Below are positions 10,325-19,909 of a stretch of DNA of 64,000 bases, piece by piece (the stretch's first letter is position 1; every line of letters begins with the position of its first letter). Source of the stretch: Microvirga sp. 17 mud 1-3 (lineage in GTDB: Bacteria; Pseudomonadota; Alphaproteobacteria; Rhizobiales; Beijerinckiaceae). Made by a program: the position numbers and the translations under genes. Where the stretch lies: positions 2,108,001 to 2,172,000 of the forward strand of contig NZ_CP029481.1 in assembly GCF_003151255.1 (NCBI RefSeq). The letters run 5' to 3'. The notes beneath the pieces were generated by a model. That model worked only from the letters and a program-made list of their open reading frames with translations. It ran no database searches and was not told the DNA's origin.

Positions 10325-11113
10325 ATGTTGATCGATAGCCACTGCCATCTGGACTTTCCGGATCTACGGGACCGTTTGCCGGACGTTCTGGCTGCTGCCG
10401 ACGCGGCGGGCGTCAAGCGCATGGTCACGATCTCCACCCTTGTCGGCCGCTACGAGACCTACCGTGGCTTGGCGGAGGCGCACGAGGCCGTCTTCTTCTC
10501 TGTGGGAACCCATCCGCACAATGCCGCAACAGAGCCGGACGTGCCCGTGGAGCGGATCGTCGAGCTTTCCCGGCATCCCCGCTGCATTGCCATCGGTGAG
10601 GCAGGCCTCGATTACTTCTATGACAAGAGCCCCCGCGACGTGCAGCAGCAGGTGTTCCGAACCCACATCGCGGCCGCCCGCGGGACGGGCCTGCCCCTCG
10701 TTATCCATGCCCGTGACGCTGACGAGGACATGATCGCCATCCTGACCGACGAGATGGAACGAGGGCCGTTCAAGGCTGTTCTCCACTGCTTCTCCTCAGG
10801 CGAGAAGCTGGCGTCCGTAGGTGTGGAACTGGGTCTCTATGTATCCTTTTCGGGTATCCTGACCTTCAGAAACTCGGAGGAGATCCGCCGGATCGCCGGC
10901 CTCGTTCCCCGTGACAGGCTCCTGGTCGAGACGGACGCTCCCTACCTGGCGCCCATTCCCTACAGGGGAAAGACGAACGAGCCCGCCTATGTGGCCCATA
11001 CGGCCCGCGTCCTGGCGGACGTCATCGGCGTTCCGGAGGCCGAGGTTGCCGCGATCACGACGGCGAACTTCTACCGGCTTTTCTCCAAGGCTGCGGAGGC
11101 GAATGGGCGGTGA
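10325..11113 (+). CDS. tatD: TatD family metal-dependent hydrolase (DNase)
   Basis: This is a TIM-barrel metallo-hydrolase of the TatD/YcfH family, reported as DNases or D-aminoacyl-tRNA deacylases. The 262-residue protein has the N-terminal metal site DSHCHLD, the GTHPHNA segment, IGEAGLDY, and LVETDAPYLAP near the end, all diagnostic. A GAGGAGG Shine-Dalgarno precedes the ATG. It forms a unit with the metallo-hydrolase that starts one base after its stop codon. Confidence 0.93.
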   Translation: MLIDSHCHLDFPDLRDRLPDVLAAADAAGVKRMVTISTLVGRYETYRGLAEAHEAVFFSVGTHPHNAATEPDVPVERIVELSRHPRCIAIGEAGLDYFYDKSPRDVQQQVFRTHIAAARGTGLPLVIHARDADEDMIAILTDEMERGPFKAVLHCFSSGEKLASVGVELGLYVSFSGILTFRNSEEIRRIAGLVPRDRLLVETDAPYLAPIPYRGKTNEPAYVAHTARVLADVIGVPEAEVAAITTANFYRLFSKAAEANGR

Positions 11114-11114
11114 C

Positions 11115-11912
11115 ATGAGTTTCGTCCTGACGATCCTCGGCTGCGGGTCCTCCGGCGGTGTTCCGCGCGTGGCGGTCGGGTGGGGCGCCTGCAACCCCGA
11201 GAATCCGCGCAATCGGCGGCGGCGCTGCTCCGTCCTAGTGGAGAAGAGAGGGTCTGCCGGCACCACGAGCGTGCTTGTGGACACCTCGCCTGACCTCCGG
11301 GAGCAACTCCTGAGCGCCGGCGTCACGCGCCTCGACGCAGTGCTGATCACTCATGAGCATGCGGACCACACCCACGGCATCGACGACCTTCGTCCTATCG
11401 TGATCGCCATGCGCCGCCGAATTCCGACTTACGCGGGCCGGGTCACGGGCGAATTGCTGATGAGCCGCTTCGGTTATTGCTTCGAGACACCGCCCGGGAG
11501 CGGATACCCACCGATCCTGGAGGCGAGACGGCTCCAGGATGGGCGTCCGGTGGTCATCGGTGGGCCGGGCGGCGAGATCGAAGCTTTGCCGTTCCGGATG
11601 GTCCACGGTGATATCGATGCGCTCGGTTTCCGCTTCGGCGACATTGCCTATGCGCCGGACGTCAGCATGATGCCCGAGGCGGCCGTGGAGCGTCTCTACG
11701 ATCTCGACGTGCTGATCCTTGATGCCTTGCGCTATACACCGCACCCGACCCATTTCTCGGTGCCCGAAGCGCTCGAGTTCATCGAACGCGTCCGCCCGAA
11801 ACGGGCCATTCTGACCAATCTTCATACGGATCTGGACTACGACGACTTGCACCGCATGCTGCCCCCGCATGTGGAGCCAGCCTATGACGGCCTTCGGATC
11901 GAGGCTGCCTGA
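11115..11912 (+). CDS. MBL-fold metallo-hydrolase, PhnP-like
   Basis: This is a 265-residue metallo-beta-lactamase-fold phosphodiesterase-type enzyme. It has the GCGSSGGVP N-terminal loop seen in PhnP and RNase Z relatives and the zinc motif THEHADHTHG. Later ligands include MVHGD and the C-terminal TNLHTD. PhnP hydrolyses cyclic ribose phosphates, but this gene is not near phn genes, so its substrate is open. The start at 11115 lies right after the tatD stop (TGACATG), within a GGTGAC context. The frame extends upstream inside tatD, but that part is not coding for this protein. Confidence 0.85.
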   Translation: MSFVLTILGCGSSGGVPRVAVGWGACNPENPRNRRRRCSVLVEKRGSAGTTSVLVDTSPDLREQLLSAGVTRLDAVLITHEHADHTHGIDDLRPIVIAMRRRIPTYAGRVTGELLMSRFGYCFETPPGSGYPPILEARRLQDGRPVVIGGPGGEIEALPFRMVHGDIDALGFRFGDIAYAPDVSMMPEAAVERLYDLDVLILDALRYTPHPTHFSVPEALEFIERVRPKRAILTNLHTDLDYDDLHRMLPPHVEPAYDGLRIEAA

Positions 11913-12045
11913 AGCGTCGGATGGGAAAGATATCAGTTGGGAAAAGCCGGGGAGCTCGGGTCCCCGGTGGAAGTCGCCCCGACTCACGCTAGTTTAGCCG
12001 GGTTCCTATCTTCCTCCCTCCCGCAGGAGCCGTAAGGTCGCCCTT

Positions 12046-13692
12046 ATGAGCGTCGCAGACACCGAAACATCGTCAAGCCGTGCATCGCCTCTGGCGCCGT
12101 TTCGCCATAAGGTCTTCCGCGCGGTCTGGATCGCGAGCCTCGCGTCGAATTTCGGGGGCCTTATCCAATCCGTGGGTGCGGCCTGGCTGATGACATCCAT
12201 CGGCGGCTCCGCGGCCCTCGTCGCCATGGTGCAGGCCTCGACCACGCTCCCGGTTATGCTGTTCTCTCTCGCGGCGGGCGCGATTGCCGACAATTCGGAC
12301 CGGCGGAATTTGATGCTGATCTCGCAGCTCTTCCTGTTCTCGGTGTCGATTGCTCTGACGATTTTCAGCTATTTGGGTCTCATGACTCCCTGGCTGCTGC
12401 TGGGTTTCACGTTTCTCGTCGGCTGCGGTACGGCCTTCAACGGCCCGGCCTGGCAATCGCTCGTGGGCGAAATGGTGCCGCGCTCGGATCTGCCCTCCGC
12501 CATCGCGCTGAACAGCATGGGGTTCAATATCGCGCGGAGCGTGGGGCCGGCCATCGGCGGGATGATCGTCGCGGCTGCCGGTGCCTTCGCGGCCTTCGCG
12601 GTCAATGCGGTGAGCTATATCGGCCTGCTCCTGGTCTTGTTCCGATGGCATCCCCCAATGCCTCGCCGCACCTTGCCTCCCGAGAGCCTGGGGGCGGCCA
12701 TGGCGGCCGGGATCCGGTATGTAGCCATGTCGCCGCATATCGGATCCGTCCTGTTGCGTGGAGCCGTATTCGGGCTGGCGGCCATTGCTATTCAAGCGTT
12801 GATGCCTCTCATCGCGCGCGACCTGGTTCAGGGTGGGCCTCTCACATACGGACTTCTGCTTGGCGCCTTCGGTGCCGGTGCCGTGGCCGGAGCGGCCATA
12901 AGCGCGCGCATGCGCCAGGTGATGTCCATGGAGGCGCTCGTGCGGATGTCCTTCATCGGGTTTGCAGGAGGGGCGGCCATCGCCGGGCTGAGCTCCAACA
13001 CGGTCCTGACCATGGCGGGAACGGCTGTCGCCGGCGCCTGCTGGGTGCTGGCTCTGTCGAGCTTTAATGCAACCGTCCAGCTCTCATCGCCTCGGTGGGT
13101 CGTCGGGCGAGCCCTGGCGCTCTACCAGATGGCGACCTTTGGAGGCATGGCGCTCGGGAGCTGGGTCTGGGGTGCGCTGGCTGAGAGCTTCGGCACAGGG
13201 GAAGCGCTCTTGATCTCGGCGGCCGTTCTGGTTGCCGGGGCGGGGCTGGGCCTGCGTTTCGCCCTACCGGAATCGAAGTCGCTCAACCTCGATCCCCTGG
13301 ACCGCTGGACGGAGCCCAAGATTGCGCTCAACATCCTCCCACGTAGCGGTCCTATCGTCATTACCATCGAGTGGATCATCCACGAGAAGGACGTGATGAC
13401 CTTCCTGTCGACCATGGCGGAGCGGAAGCGGATCCGCCGCCGGGACGGGGCGCGCCACTGGACCCTTCTGCGCGATCTGGAAAATCCGGACATTTGGGTT
13501 GAGCGCTATCATAGCCCGACCTGGCTGGACTACATCAGGCAGAACCAGCGGATGACTCAGGCAGATGTCGAAGTGCTGGAGCGCCTGAGAGCGCTCCACC
13601 AGGGGCCAGAGCGGCCACGCGTACATCGCATGATCGAACGGCAGACGGGAGGCGTACCGCCCGATGCCACGCATCGTGGCACCACATTTTAG
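12046..13692 (+). CDS. MFS transporter with soluble C-terminal domain (MFS_3/EntS-like)
   Basis: This is an inner-membrane exporter of the major facilitator superfamily. The first 410 or so residues hold about 12 hydrophobic segments and the MFS loop 2 motif region (GAIADNSDRRNLM). The last 130 residues are charged and soluble (after about 425: VMTFLSTMAERKRIRRRDGARHW), an extension known in the EntS/DUF894-type subgroup. Substrate is unknown; relatives export siderophores or drugs. It is convergent with the ectoine locus. Confidence 0.85.
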   Translation: MSVADTETSSSRASPLAPFRHKVFRAVWIASLASNFGGLIQSVGAAWLMTSIGGSAALVAMVQASTTLPVMLFSLAAGAIADNSDRRNLMLISQLFLFSVSIALTIFSYLGLMTPWLLLGFTFLVGCGTAFNGPAWQSLVGEMVPRSDLPSAIALNSMGFNIARSVGPAIGGMIVAAAGAFAAFAVNAVSYIGLLLVLFRWHPPMPRRTLPPESLGAAMAAGIRYVAMSPHIGSVLLRGAVFGLAAIAIQALMPLIARDLVQGGPLTYGLLLGAFGAGAVAGAAISARMRQVMSMEALVRMSFIGFAGGAAIAGLSSNTVLTMAGTAVAGACWVLALSSFNATVQLSSPRWVVGRALALYQMATFGGMALGSWVWGALAESFGTGEALLISAAVLVAGAGLGLRFALPESKSLNLDPLDRWTEPKIALNILPRSGPIVITIEWIIHEKDVMTFLSTMAERKRIRRRDGARHWTLLRDLENPDIWVERYHSPTWLDYIRQNQRMTQADVEVLERLRALHQGPERPRVHRMIERQTGGVPPDATHRGTTF

Positions 13693-13711
13693 AAGGGCGG
13701 AGGGGCGCGGG

Positions 13712-13740
13712 AGGTTGCGTCGCCCCCCTTTCTTCCTCAG
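13712..13740. terminator. Terminator between MFS gene and doeD
   Basis: The convergent gap has GGGGCG (13712-13717) pairing with CGCCCC (13731-13736), followed on the plus strand by CCTTTCTTCC. It could serve both genes, though the stem is short. Confidence 0.45.
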
Positions 13741-15128
13741 AGAGCTGCAGTGACGGATTCTACAGCCGACTTCGTGGCAGATACGATCTTGTCGGCCTCT
13801 TCCTTCGTCAGGCAGAGGGGAGGCGCGAAGCCCAGGATGTCACCCTGCGGCATGGCGCGCCCGATCACGCCTCTTTCAAGAAGCGCTGCCGTGATGCGCG
13901 GCCCGACTTTCTCCGAGGCCTCGAAGAAGACCCGATCGTCGCGGTCGCGCACGAATTCGACGGCAGCCATCAGACCCTCGCCGCGGACCTCGCCGACGAA
14001 GCGATGGTCGCCGACAGCGTCCACAAGGGACTTCTTGAAATAGGCTCCCATCTCGCGGGCATTGGCCACAAGATCGAGTTCGTCCAGCACCTCCAGGTTG
14101 GCGACGCCAGCGGCGGCGCAGAGCGGGTGGGACGAATAGGTCCAACCGTGGCCGATGGGACCGAAAGTATCCGAACCCTGCTCGAGAATGCGCCAGAGCT
14201 TCTCGGACACGATGACGCCGGAGAGCGGCGCATAGGCCGAAGTGAGTCCCTTGGCGATGGTGATGAGGTCCGGCTTCATGCCGTAATGGTCCGAGCCGAA
14301 CATCGTGCCGAGGCGGCCGAAGCCTGTAATCACCTCGTCGGCGATAAGCAGGATGTCGTATTTAGCCAGCACCGCCTGGATTTTGTCCCAATATCCTTTC
14401 GGCGGCGGAACAATGCCGCCCGTTCCCAGCACCGGCTCACCGATGAAGGCCGCAACGGTCTCCGGCCCCTCGGCCAGGATCATCTCCTCGAGCTTGTCGG
14501 CGCAATATTGCGAGAACTGCTCCTCATCCATGGAGCGGTCGGGGCGACGGAAATAATAGGGCGCTTCCGTGTGCAGGATCGGCGGCCTGGGCAGGTCGAA
14601 GAGGTTGTGGAAGGCTGCGAGCCCTGTGAGGCTGCCGCTCATCAGGCCGGAGCCATGATAGCCGCGCCACCGCGAGATGACCTTCTTCTTCTCCGGGCGA
14701 CCCAGGACGTTGCTGATGTACCAGACGAGCTTGAGATTGGTCTCGTTGGCGTCGGACCCCGAGAGGCCGAAGAACACCCGGCTCATGTTTTTCGGGGCAC
14801 GGTCGATGATCATCTTGGCAAGGCGGATCGAAGGCTCGGAACCATGGCCCACATAGGCATGGTAATAGGGCAGGGCTGCCGCCTGGGCCGCAATGGCATC
14901 GGTGATCTTGGTGCGGCCGTAGCCGACATTCACGCAATAAAGGCCCGCAAACGCATCCAGGCTGCGCTTGCCCTGCCGGTCAACAATGTAGACGCCCTCG
15001 CCGCCGGCGATGATGCGGTTCGGGGTTTCGCCGCGCGCGTGCTGGGCCATGTGTGTGGAGGGATGGAAGAAATGGTCCCGGTCCCAGGCATTGAGTTCGT
15101 TGTCGAGAGTGTCGGTTTCGTTCAGCAT
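13737..15128 (-). CDS. doeD: L-2,4-diaminobutyrate transaminase DoeD (class III aminotransferase)
   Basis: This PLP enzyme is expected to convert L-2,4-diaminobutyrate to aspartate semialdehyde in ectoine breakdown. The 463-residue class III aminotransferase has the PLP-binding Asp264 (LLIADEVITGFGR) and Schiff-base Lys293 (TIAKGLTSAY). Taken alone it is just an omega-type aminotransferase; the ectoine role comes from its place as the last gene of the cluster, 13 bases after doeC, with a GGAG Shine-Dalgarno. Confidence 0.85.
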   Translation of the reverse strand: MLNETDTLDNELNAWDRDHFFHPSTHMAQHARGETPNRIIAGGEGVYIVDRQGKRSLDAFAGLYCVNVGYGRTKITDAIAAQAAALPYYHAYVGHGSEPSIRLAKMIIDRAPKNMSRVFFGLSGSDANETNLKLVWYISNVLGRPEKKKVISRWRGYHGSGLMSGSLTGLAAFHNLFDLPRPPILHTEAPYYFRRPDRSMDEEQFSQYCADKLEEMILAEGPETVAAFIGEPVLGTGGIVPPPKGYWDKIQAVLAKYDILLIADEVITGFGRLGTMFGSDHYGMKPDLITIAKGLTSAYAPLSGVIVSEKLWRILEQGSDTFGPIGHGWTYSSHPLCAAAGVANLEVLDELDLVANAREMGAYFKKSLVDAVGDHRFVGEVRGEGLMAAVEFVRDRDDRVFFEASEKVGPRITAALLERGVIGRAMPQGDILGFAPPLCLTKEEADKIVSATKSAVESVTAAL

Positions 15129-15141
15129 GGCTGGCTCCGGA

Positions 15142-16653
15142 TCAGTTAAGGTCGAGACAAATGTATTTCAGGTCCGTGAAGGCCTCGAGGCCGTGACGTG
15201 AGCCTTCACGCCCGAGACCGGACTGCTTCATGCCGCCGAACGGAATGGGAGCACCGGTAATCTTCACACGGTTCACGGCAACCATTCCGTATTCGAGCGC
15301 CCGGCCGAGCCGCAGTGCCCTTGCGCCATTCTCGGTCACCACATAGGCGACGAGGCCGTATTCAGTTGCATTGGCCCGGGCGACGACTTCGTCCTCGGTG
15401 TCGAAGGCCGTGACGGCCGCAACGGGAGCGAAGGTTTCCTCGCTCATAATCAGCGCATCGTCGGGGACATCTGCGAGCAAGGTCGGCGTGATGTAGAGCG
15501 GGCCCGCAGCTGGCCGATCTCCGGTTAGCATCCGTGCCCCGTGGACAAGAGCGTCGTCAATCTGAGCCTGGGCTTTCGACACGGCATTGGCGTGCATCAG
15601 CGGTCCGATCTCGGTATCAGGCTCCAGGCCGGGGCCGACCTTCAGTCCTTCGATGCGCCGTGCAAACTCTTTGCAAAAAGCCTCATATACCGAGCGCTGG
15701 ACGTAGATGCGGTTCGCCGCAAGGCAATCCTGGCCCGACGTGGCGAACTTCGCCCCCATGGCAATCGTGACGGCCTTGTCCAGGTCGGCGTCCTCGAACA
15801 CAATCAACGGCGCATGGCCGCCGAGTTCCATCACGAGGCGCTTCATGGTGCCGGCGCAGCGGGCCGCAATCTTGCGACCGATCTCCGTCGACCCCGTAAA
15901 GCTCACCACACGGACACGCGCATCGTCGCAGAAGCGGTTGGCGATGGGCTCCGCGTCACCCGTCACGATGTTGAAAACACCCGCCGGAAAGCCGGCGCGC
16001 TCAGCCAGTTCCGCCAGGGCCAGGGCCGAAAGAGGCGTGTAGGAGGAAGAATGCGCCACCACGGTGCAGCCCGCTGCCAGAGCTGCGGCGGCTTTACGCG
16101 TCAGCATGGCAGAGGGAAAGTTCCATGGGGTCAGAAGGGCTGCGACGCCAAGAGCTTCCCGCCGAACCACCATCTCGGCTCCAGGCAGGTGGCTCGTGAC
16201 GCCCTCCACGTTCAGGCGCTTCGCCTCCTCGGCGAACCACTCCACGAAGGAGGCAGCATAATCGATCTCGCCGAGGGACTCGGAGAGCGGCTTACCCTGC
16301 TCCAGGGTCATGATGAGGGCCAGGTCCCCGCGAGCCTCGATGATGAGTTCGTACCAGGCTCGCAGAAGTGCGGCGCGCTTCTGTGGCAAAAGGTTCTTCC
16401 AGTCCGGCAGCGCGTCGGCGGCGGCGGCAACGGCTTGTGCAGCGTCGTTCGCACCAAGACGGGACACGCGGGCCACGGTCAGTCCCGAGGCCGGGTCGCG
16501 GACCTCGAAGCGCGCATCCGATTGCGCCCCGGTCCAGCGTCCACCGATATAGGCCATCTCGCGCAAGAGACGGGGGTCTTTCAGTCGGGATAATGCGGGA
16601 TGAGTGTCCATTGTCGCCGGGATGGATGCGGTCGGGTGTGTCATCGCGTTCAT
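15142..16653 (-). CDS. doeC: Aspartate-semialdehyde dehydrogenase DoeC (ALDH family)
   Basis: This is an NAD(P)-dependent aldehyde dehydrogenase of the succinate-semialdehyde type. In this locus it should oxidise aspartate 4-semialdehyde to aspartate. The 503 residues include PWNFP (176-180), catalytic Glu276 (MELGGHAP) and nucleophile Cys310 (SGQDCLAANR). One oddity: the usual VVKPAE cofactor-binding stretch reads VVAHSSSYTPLS (198-209), so the conserved Lys is missing. An AGGAG Shine-Dalgarno sits 7 bases before the ATG. The sequence alone would also fit gabD. Confidence 0.85.
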   Translation of the reverse strand: MNAMTHPTASIPATMDTHPALSRLKDPRLLREMAYIGGRWTGAQSDARFEVRDPASGLTVARVSRLGANDAAQAVAAAADALPDWKNLLPQKRAALLRAWYELIIEARGDLALIMTLEQGKPLSESLGEIDYAASFVEWFAEEAKRLNVEGVTSHLPGAEMVVRREALGVAALLTPWNFPSAMLTRKAAAALAAGCTVVAHSSSYTPLSALALAELAERAGFPAGVFNIVTGDAEPIANRFCDDARVRVVSFTGSTEIGRKIAARCAGTMKRLVMELGGHAPLIVFEDADLDKAVTIAMGAKFATSGQDCLAANRIYVQRSVYEAFCKEFARRIEGLKVGPGLEPDTEIGPLMHANAVSKAQAQIDDALVHGARMLTGDRPAAGPLYITPTLLADVPDDALIMSEETFAPVAAVTAFDTEDEVVARANATEYGLVAYVVTENGARALRLGRALEYGMVAVNRVKITGAPIPFGGMKQSGLGREGSRHGLEAFTDLKYICLDLN

Positions 16654-16731
16654 GCGGTGCTCTCCTGGAAACCGATGCCTCGCATTCTACTGGGTGTCGG
16701 AGCGAGACAGTTTCGGTTTTCCGCCGAGGCG

Positions 16732-16775
16732 GCAGAGAGACTCTCGGTTTTCGTTACGCGGTACCGAGACTCTGC
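16732..16775 (-). other. Intercistronic hairpin between ehuA and doeC
   Basis: Just after the ehuA stop, GCAGAG (16732-16737) and CTCGG (16743-16747) pair with CCGAG (16763-16767) and CTCTGC (16770-16775), giving an interrupted stem. It could stabilise the upstream transporter mRNA or attenuate doeCD transcription. Confidence 0.4.
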
Positions 16776-16781
16776 CGGAGA

Positions 16782-17549
16782 TCAGCCGGCGAGAATGGAG
16801 CTTAGGAACTCCCTCGTGCGCGGCTGCTCAGGATTGCTGAAGAAGCGGTCAGGTTCGCCTTGCTCGACGATCCGCCCCTTGTCGAAGAAGCAGACGCGAT
16901 CCGACACCTCCCGGGCAAAGCGCATCTCATGGGTGACGAGAAGCATGGTGAGGTCATGTTCGTGAGCAAGCCCACGAATGACCGCGAGGACCTCGCCGAC
17001 GAGCTGAGGATCGAGCGCCGAGGTTGGCTCATCGAACAGGAGAACACGTGGGCGCATGGCGAGCGCCCGCGCGATGGCGACACGCTGCTGCTGTCCGCCC
17101 GACAGTTGGCTCGGGTACTGATCCTTCTTGTCGAGAAGTCCCACCATGCGCAGGAGCTCGATCGCCCGGGCTTCCGCCTCGTCGCGACGCATCTTCAAGA
17201 CGGCGACCGGTGCCTCGACGATGTTCCGCAGGACGGTCATATGCGGAAACAGGTTGAAACTCTGAAACACCATGCCGACATTGCTGCGGATCTTATGGAG
17301 ATGCTTGTCGCTGGCTTTGAACGGACCGCGTCCGTTGAGCTCATGATAGCTGATCCCGGCCAGTTCCAGCTTCCCTTCCTGGAAAGGCTCCAGCGTCATC
17401 AGAATGCGCAGGACCGTAGATTTTCCGGAGCCCGATGGGCCGATCAGGGTAACCTTCTCCCCCTGGCGGACATCGAAGTTGAAGTTATCCAGGACCGTCA
17501 GGGCCCCGAAGCGCTTGGTCACATTCTGGAAACGGATGATGGATGTCAT
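16782..17549 (-). CDS. ehuA: Ectoine/hydroxyectoine ABC transporter ATP-binding protein EhuA
   Basis: This is the ATPase subunit of a polar-amino-acid-type importer. The 255-residue protein has the Walker A motif GPSGSGKST, the signature [15 protein letters not shown], Walker [13 protein letters not shown] and the H-loop VTHEM. Its ATG overlaps the ehuD stop (ATGA), showing translational coupling. The ectoine assignment rests on position within the enuR-eut-doe cluster and on the EhuB-like binding protein. Confidence 0.9.
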   Translation of the reverse strand: MTSIIRFQNVTKRFGALTVLDNFNFDVRQGEKVTLIGPSGSGKSTVLRILMTLEPFQEGKLELAGISYHELNGRGPFKASDKHLHKIRSNVGMVFQSFNLFPHMTVLRNIVEAPVAVLKMRRDEAEARAIELLRMVGLLDKKDQYPSQLSGGQQQRVAIARALAMRPRVLLFDEPTSALDPQLVGEVLAVIRGLAHEHDLTMLLVTHEMRFAREVSDRVCFFDKGRIVEQGEPDRFFSNPEQPRTREFLSSILAG

Positions 17550-18238
17550 CGTAGGGGAATCCCGGCCTTAGGCAGAATTCTCTCAATGAAATGTATGAGA
17601 GCCGAGCAGGTGAGGGTGAGGGGGAGAAAAATCAGGCCGACCATGGAGAGCGGCACGAGATAGTCGAAGGTCCGCTCGCCGATCATGTTGGCGAGACCGA
17701 GCATGTCGAGTACCGTGACGACCGAGAGGACTGGCGTCTCTTTCAGCATCGATACCAGGTAATTGCCCAATGAAGGGACGATGCGAGGGATCATCTGAGG
17801 AATGACGATATCCCGATAGAGTTGGAGCCGCGTCAGGTTGAGGGCGGTCGCCGCCTCCCACTGACCGCGCGGGATCGCATTGATGCCGCCCCGATAAACT
17901 TCCGACGTATAGGCCGAGTATTGCAGGCCGAGAGCCAGGGCACCCGTCATGAAGGCAGGCAGGACGATGCCGAAATCCGGCAGGACGTAATAGAGAAAGA
18001 AGAGCTGGACGAGGAGTGGCGTGTCGCGCACGAATTCGGTGAAACAGGCCACCGCCCATGAAACGGCCTTGACCCGACTGCGGCGCAGGAGCGCCAGGAC
18101 AAGTCCGAGCACGAGCGCGATGGCATAGCCTACGGCGGCCGCCTTCAGCGTGACGATAAGGCCGATCCCAAGGATTGGTAGGATCGACGTCGCGAAGGCG
18201 AGGGTCGAGGAGGTGTCCCATTCATAGCCGTACATCAT
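17546..18238 (-). CDS. ehuD: Ectoine/hydroxyectoine ABC transporter permease EhuD
   Basis: This is one of two inner-membrane permeases of the importer. It is 230 residues with about five membrane segments and the EAA-type loop EAATALNLTRLQLYRDIVIPQ facing the ATPase. I chose ATG 18238, which overlaps the ehuC stop as ATGA. The same frame is open far upstream, but there it only shadows ehuC. Confidence 0.9.
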   Translation of the reverse strand: MMYGYEWDTSSTLAFATSILPILGIGLIVTLKAAAVGYAIALVLGLVLALLRRSRVKAVSWAVACFTEFVRDTPLLVQLFFLYYVLPDFGIVLPAFMTGALALGLQYSAYTSEVYRGGINAIPRGQWEAATALNLTRLQLYRDIVIPQMIPRIVPSLGNYLVSMLKETPVLSVVTVLDMLGLANMIGERTFDYLVPLSMVGLIFLPLTLTCSALIHFIERILPKAGIPLR

Positions 18239-18900
18239 GAGTGGGCATCCCTGGGAAAGGCAGCGCCGCGCCGCAGTTTCATCTCGATGAAGCGCATGAT
18301 GAACATCAGGAACAGCGCGATGATGAAATAACCCAGCAGCGTGAGAGTATAGACCGTTGCGCTGTCGAGAGTGATGTTGCGCAGGGACTGGGCCTGGAAG
18401 GTAAGATCCGCAATCGAGATGAGCGAGACGAGGGCCGTGTCCTTGAGGTTCTGGATCGCCAGATTGCCGAAGGCCGGCATCATCTCGATGATCGCCTGCG
18501 GCATACTGATGTGCCACAAAGTATAGGATTTGCTGAAGTTCAGCGCTCTCGCGGCCTCATGTTGGGCCGGCGGGACGGCAAGGAGGGCCCCGCGCACCAC
18601 CTCGGCCCCGAAGGCTCCGGTCAGGAGGGAGAGTGTCATGATGCCGGTAGTGATCGGATCGAACGATATCCCAATCAGGGGAAGCGCATAATAGAACCAG
18701 AAGAGCTGCACGAGCAGTGGCGTTCCGCGAAAGAGCGCGATGTAAGTAAACGCAATTCCGGAGAGGATCGGGTTGCTCGAAATCCTTGCAATGCCAGCAA
18801 CGAAGGCGATGATCCCGCCTAGTGCAATCGACGCCAGCGAGATCACGATGGTGATCTGTGCCCCTTTCATTAGAGGTGCCAGGTATTGTATCCACGTCAT
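18235..18900 (-). CDS. ehuC: Ectoine/hydroxyectoine ABC transporter permease EhuC
   Basis: This is the second permease of the importer, 221 residues, with about five hydrophobic helices. It has the RGTPLLVQLFWFYY segment typical of amino-acid permeases and the loop HEAARALNFSKSYTLWHISMPQ. The start at 18900 (MTWIQYL) is preferred over an ATG 12 codons upstream because GAGGAG lies 8 bases before it. It probably forms a heterodimer with EhuD. Confidence 0.9.
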   Translation of the reverse strand: MTWIQYLAPLMKGAQITIVISLASIALGGIIAFVAGIARISSNPILSGIAFTYIALFRGTPLLVQLFWFYYALPLIGISFDPITTGIMTLSLLTGAFGAEVVRGALLAVPPAQHEAARALNFSKSYTLWHISMPQAIIEMMPAFGNLAIQNLKDTALVSLISIADLTFQAQSLRNITLDSATVYTLTLLGYFIIALFLMFIMRFIEMKLRRGAAFPRDAHS

Positions 18901-18982
18901 CGTCGAGATCTCCTCACGAGCGTGTCCCCCGGCCAAGGCTCGACGGCCATAGCCGGAGGAACTGGATCTTGTCGGCGCAGGA

Positions 18983-19834
18983 CTACTTGCCGGCGCAGAG
19001 ATCGGCGACGTTCTTGGCCGCAGCGGCCTTGATGCTCTCCTCGCTCAGGCCGTAGGATGTGAGGATCTTCTTGTAGTCGTCCGTTTTCCGGAACTCGACG
19101 AGGGCTTTGTTGAAGGCATCATAAAGATCCTTGTCCTCCGGGCGGAACGCGAACCCACCATAATTACGAACCGGCTTTCCATTGACGACCGGATCCGTGA
19201 AGGGCTTCACCTGCTCCACATCCTTGCCACCTTCGGCAAGCTTGGAGACGGTCAGCTCCGTTGCCGCGTAGGCATCAGCCCGCGTCTGAACCGTCGAAAG
19301 GGCATCGGCATTGGCCTGAATGATGATGATCTGATTGTCCTTCACGCCAACGGCGCGCAGGAAGTCGATGTTGTTCGCGCCTGAGACGACGGCCACCTTC
19401 AGGGACGGGTCCTTCGCGATGTCGGCGTAAGTGGTCAGTTTCTTCGGGTTCCCTTTCTTTACGAGAAGGCCTTCGCCGTAGCTGGAATTCGGCTCCGTAA
19501 AGGTGACCTGCTTGCACCGCTCCGGCGAAATGTTCTGTTCGGCCGCCGCAAAGGCGAAGCGACGGGCCTTCAGGCCAGGAATAAGGGTGCCGAATGGGGT
19601 CACTGTCCAGTTGACCTCGTTGATGCCCATTCGCTTGAAGACCGCGATGGCGACATCCGGCCCGATGCCAGCCGCCGTACCGTCCTCTTTCATATAGCCG
19701 TAGGGCACTTCGTTGGCTGTCGCGCCCTGAACATATCCCGCGCTCTTGACCTCATCGAGCGTCAGGGCACTGGCTCCTCCCATGCCGACCGCAAGGGCGA
19801 GAGCAGCGATACCGTAACAAAGGGTCTTATGCAT
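18983..19834 (-). CDS. ehuB: Ectoine/hydroxyectoine-binding periplasmic protein EhuB
   Basis: This solute-binding protein captures ectoines in the periplasm for EhuCDA. The 283 residues begin with a signal peptide (about 1-23, ending ASA before LTLDEVK). The mature part is a two-lobed amino-acid-type binding protein with GYMKEDGTAAGIGPDVAIA and EQNISPERCKQVTFTEP segments that resemble known EhuB proteins. A GGAG Shine-Dalgarno precedes the ATG. The 75-base gap before it, after doeB, holds a small GCCGG/CCGGC dyad. Confidence 0.9.
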   Translation of the reverse strand: MHKTLCYGIAALALAVGMGGASALTLDEVKSAGYVQGATANEVPYGYMKEDGTAAGIGPDVAIAVFKRMGINEVNWTVTPFGTLIPGLKARRFAFAAAEQNISPERCKQVTFTEPNSSYGEGLLVKKGNPKKLTTYADIAKDPSLKVAVVSGANNIDFLRAVGVKDNQIIIIQANADALSTVQTRADAYAATELTVSKLAEGGKDVEQVKPFTDPVVNGKPVRNYGGFAFRPEDKDLYDAFNKALVEFRKTDDYKKILTSYGLSEESIKAAAAKNVADLCAGK

Positions 19835-19909
19835 GTAGTCTTCTCCTCTGGTATAAGGGTCCGCGTGCCGGTTAGCCCGGCTTGCAGCGTCGATGCTGGC
19901 GGGTTGGGT

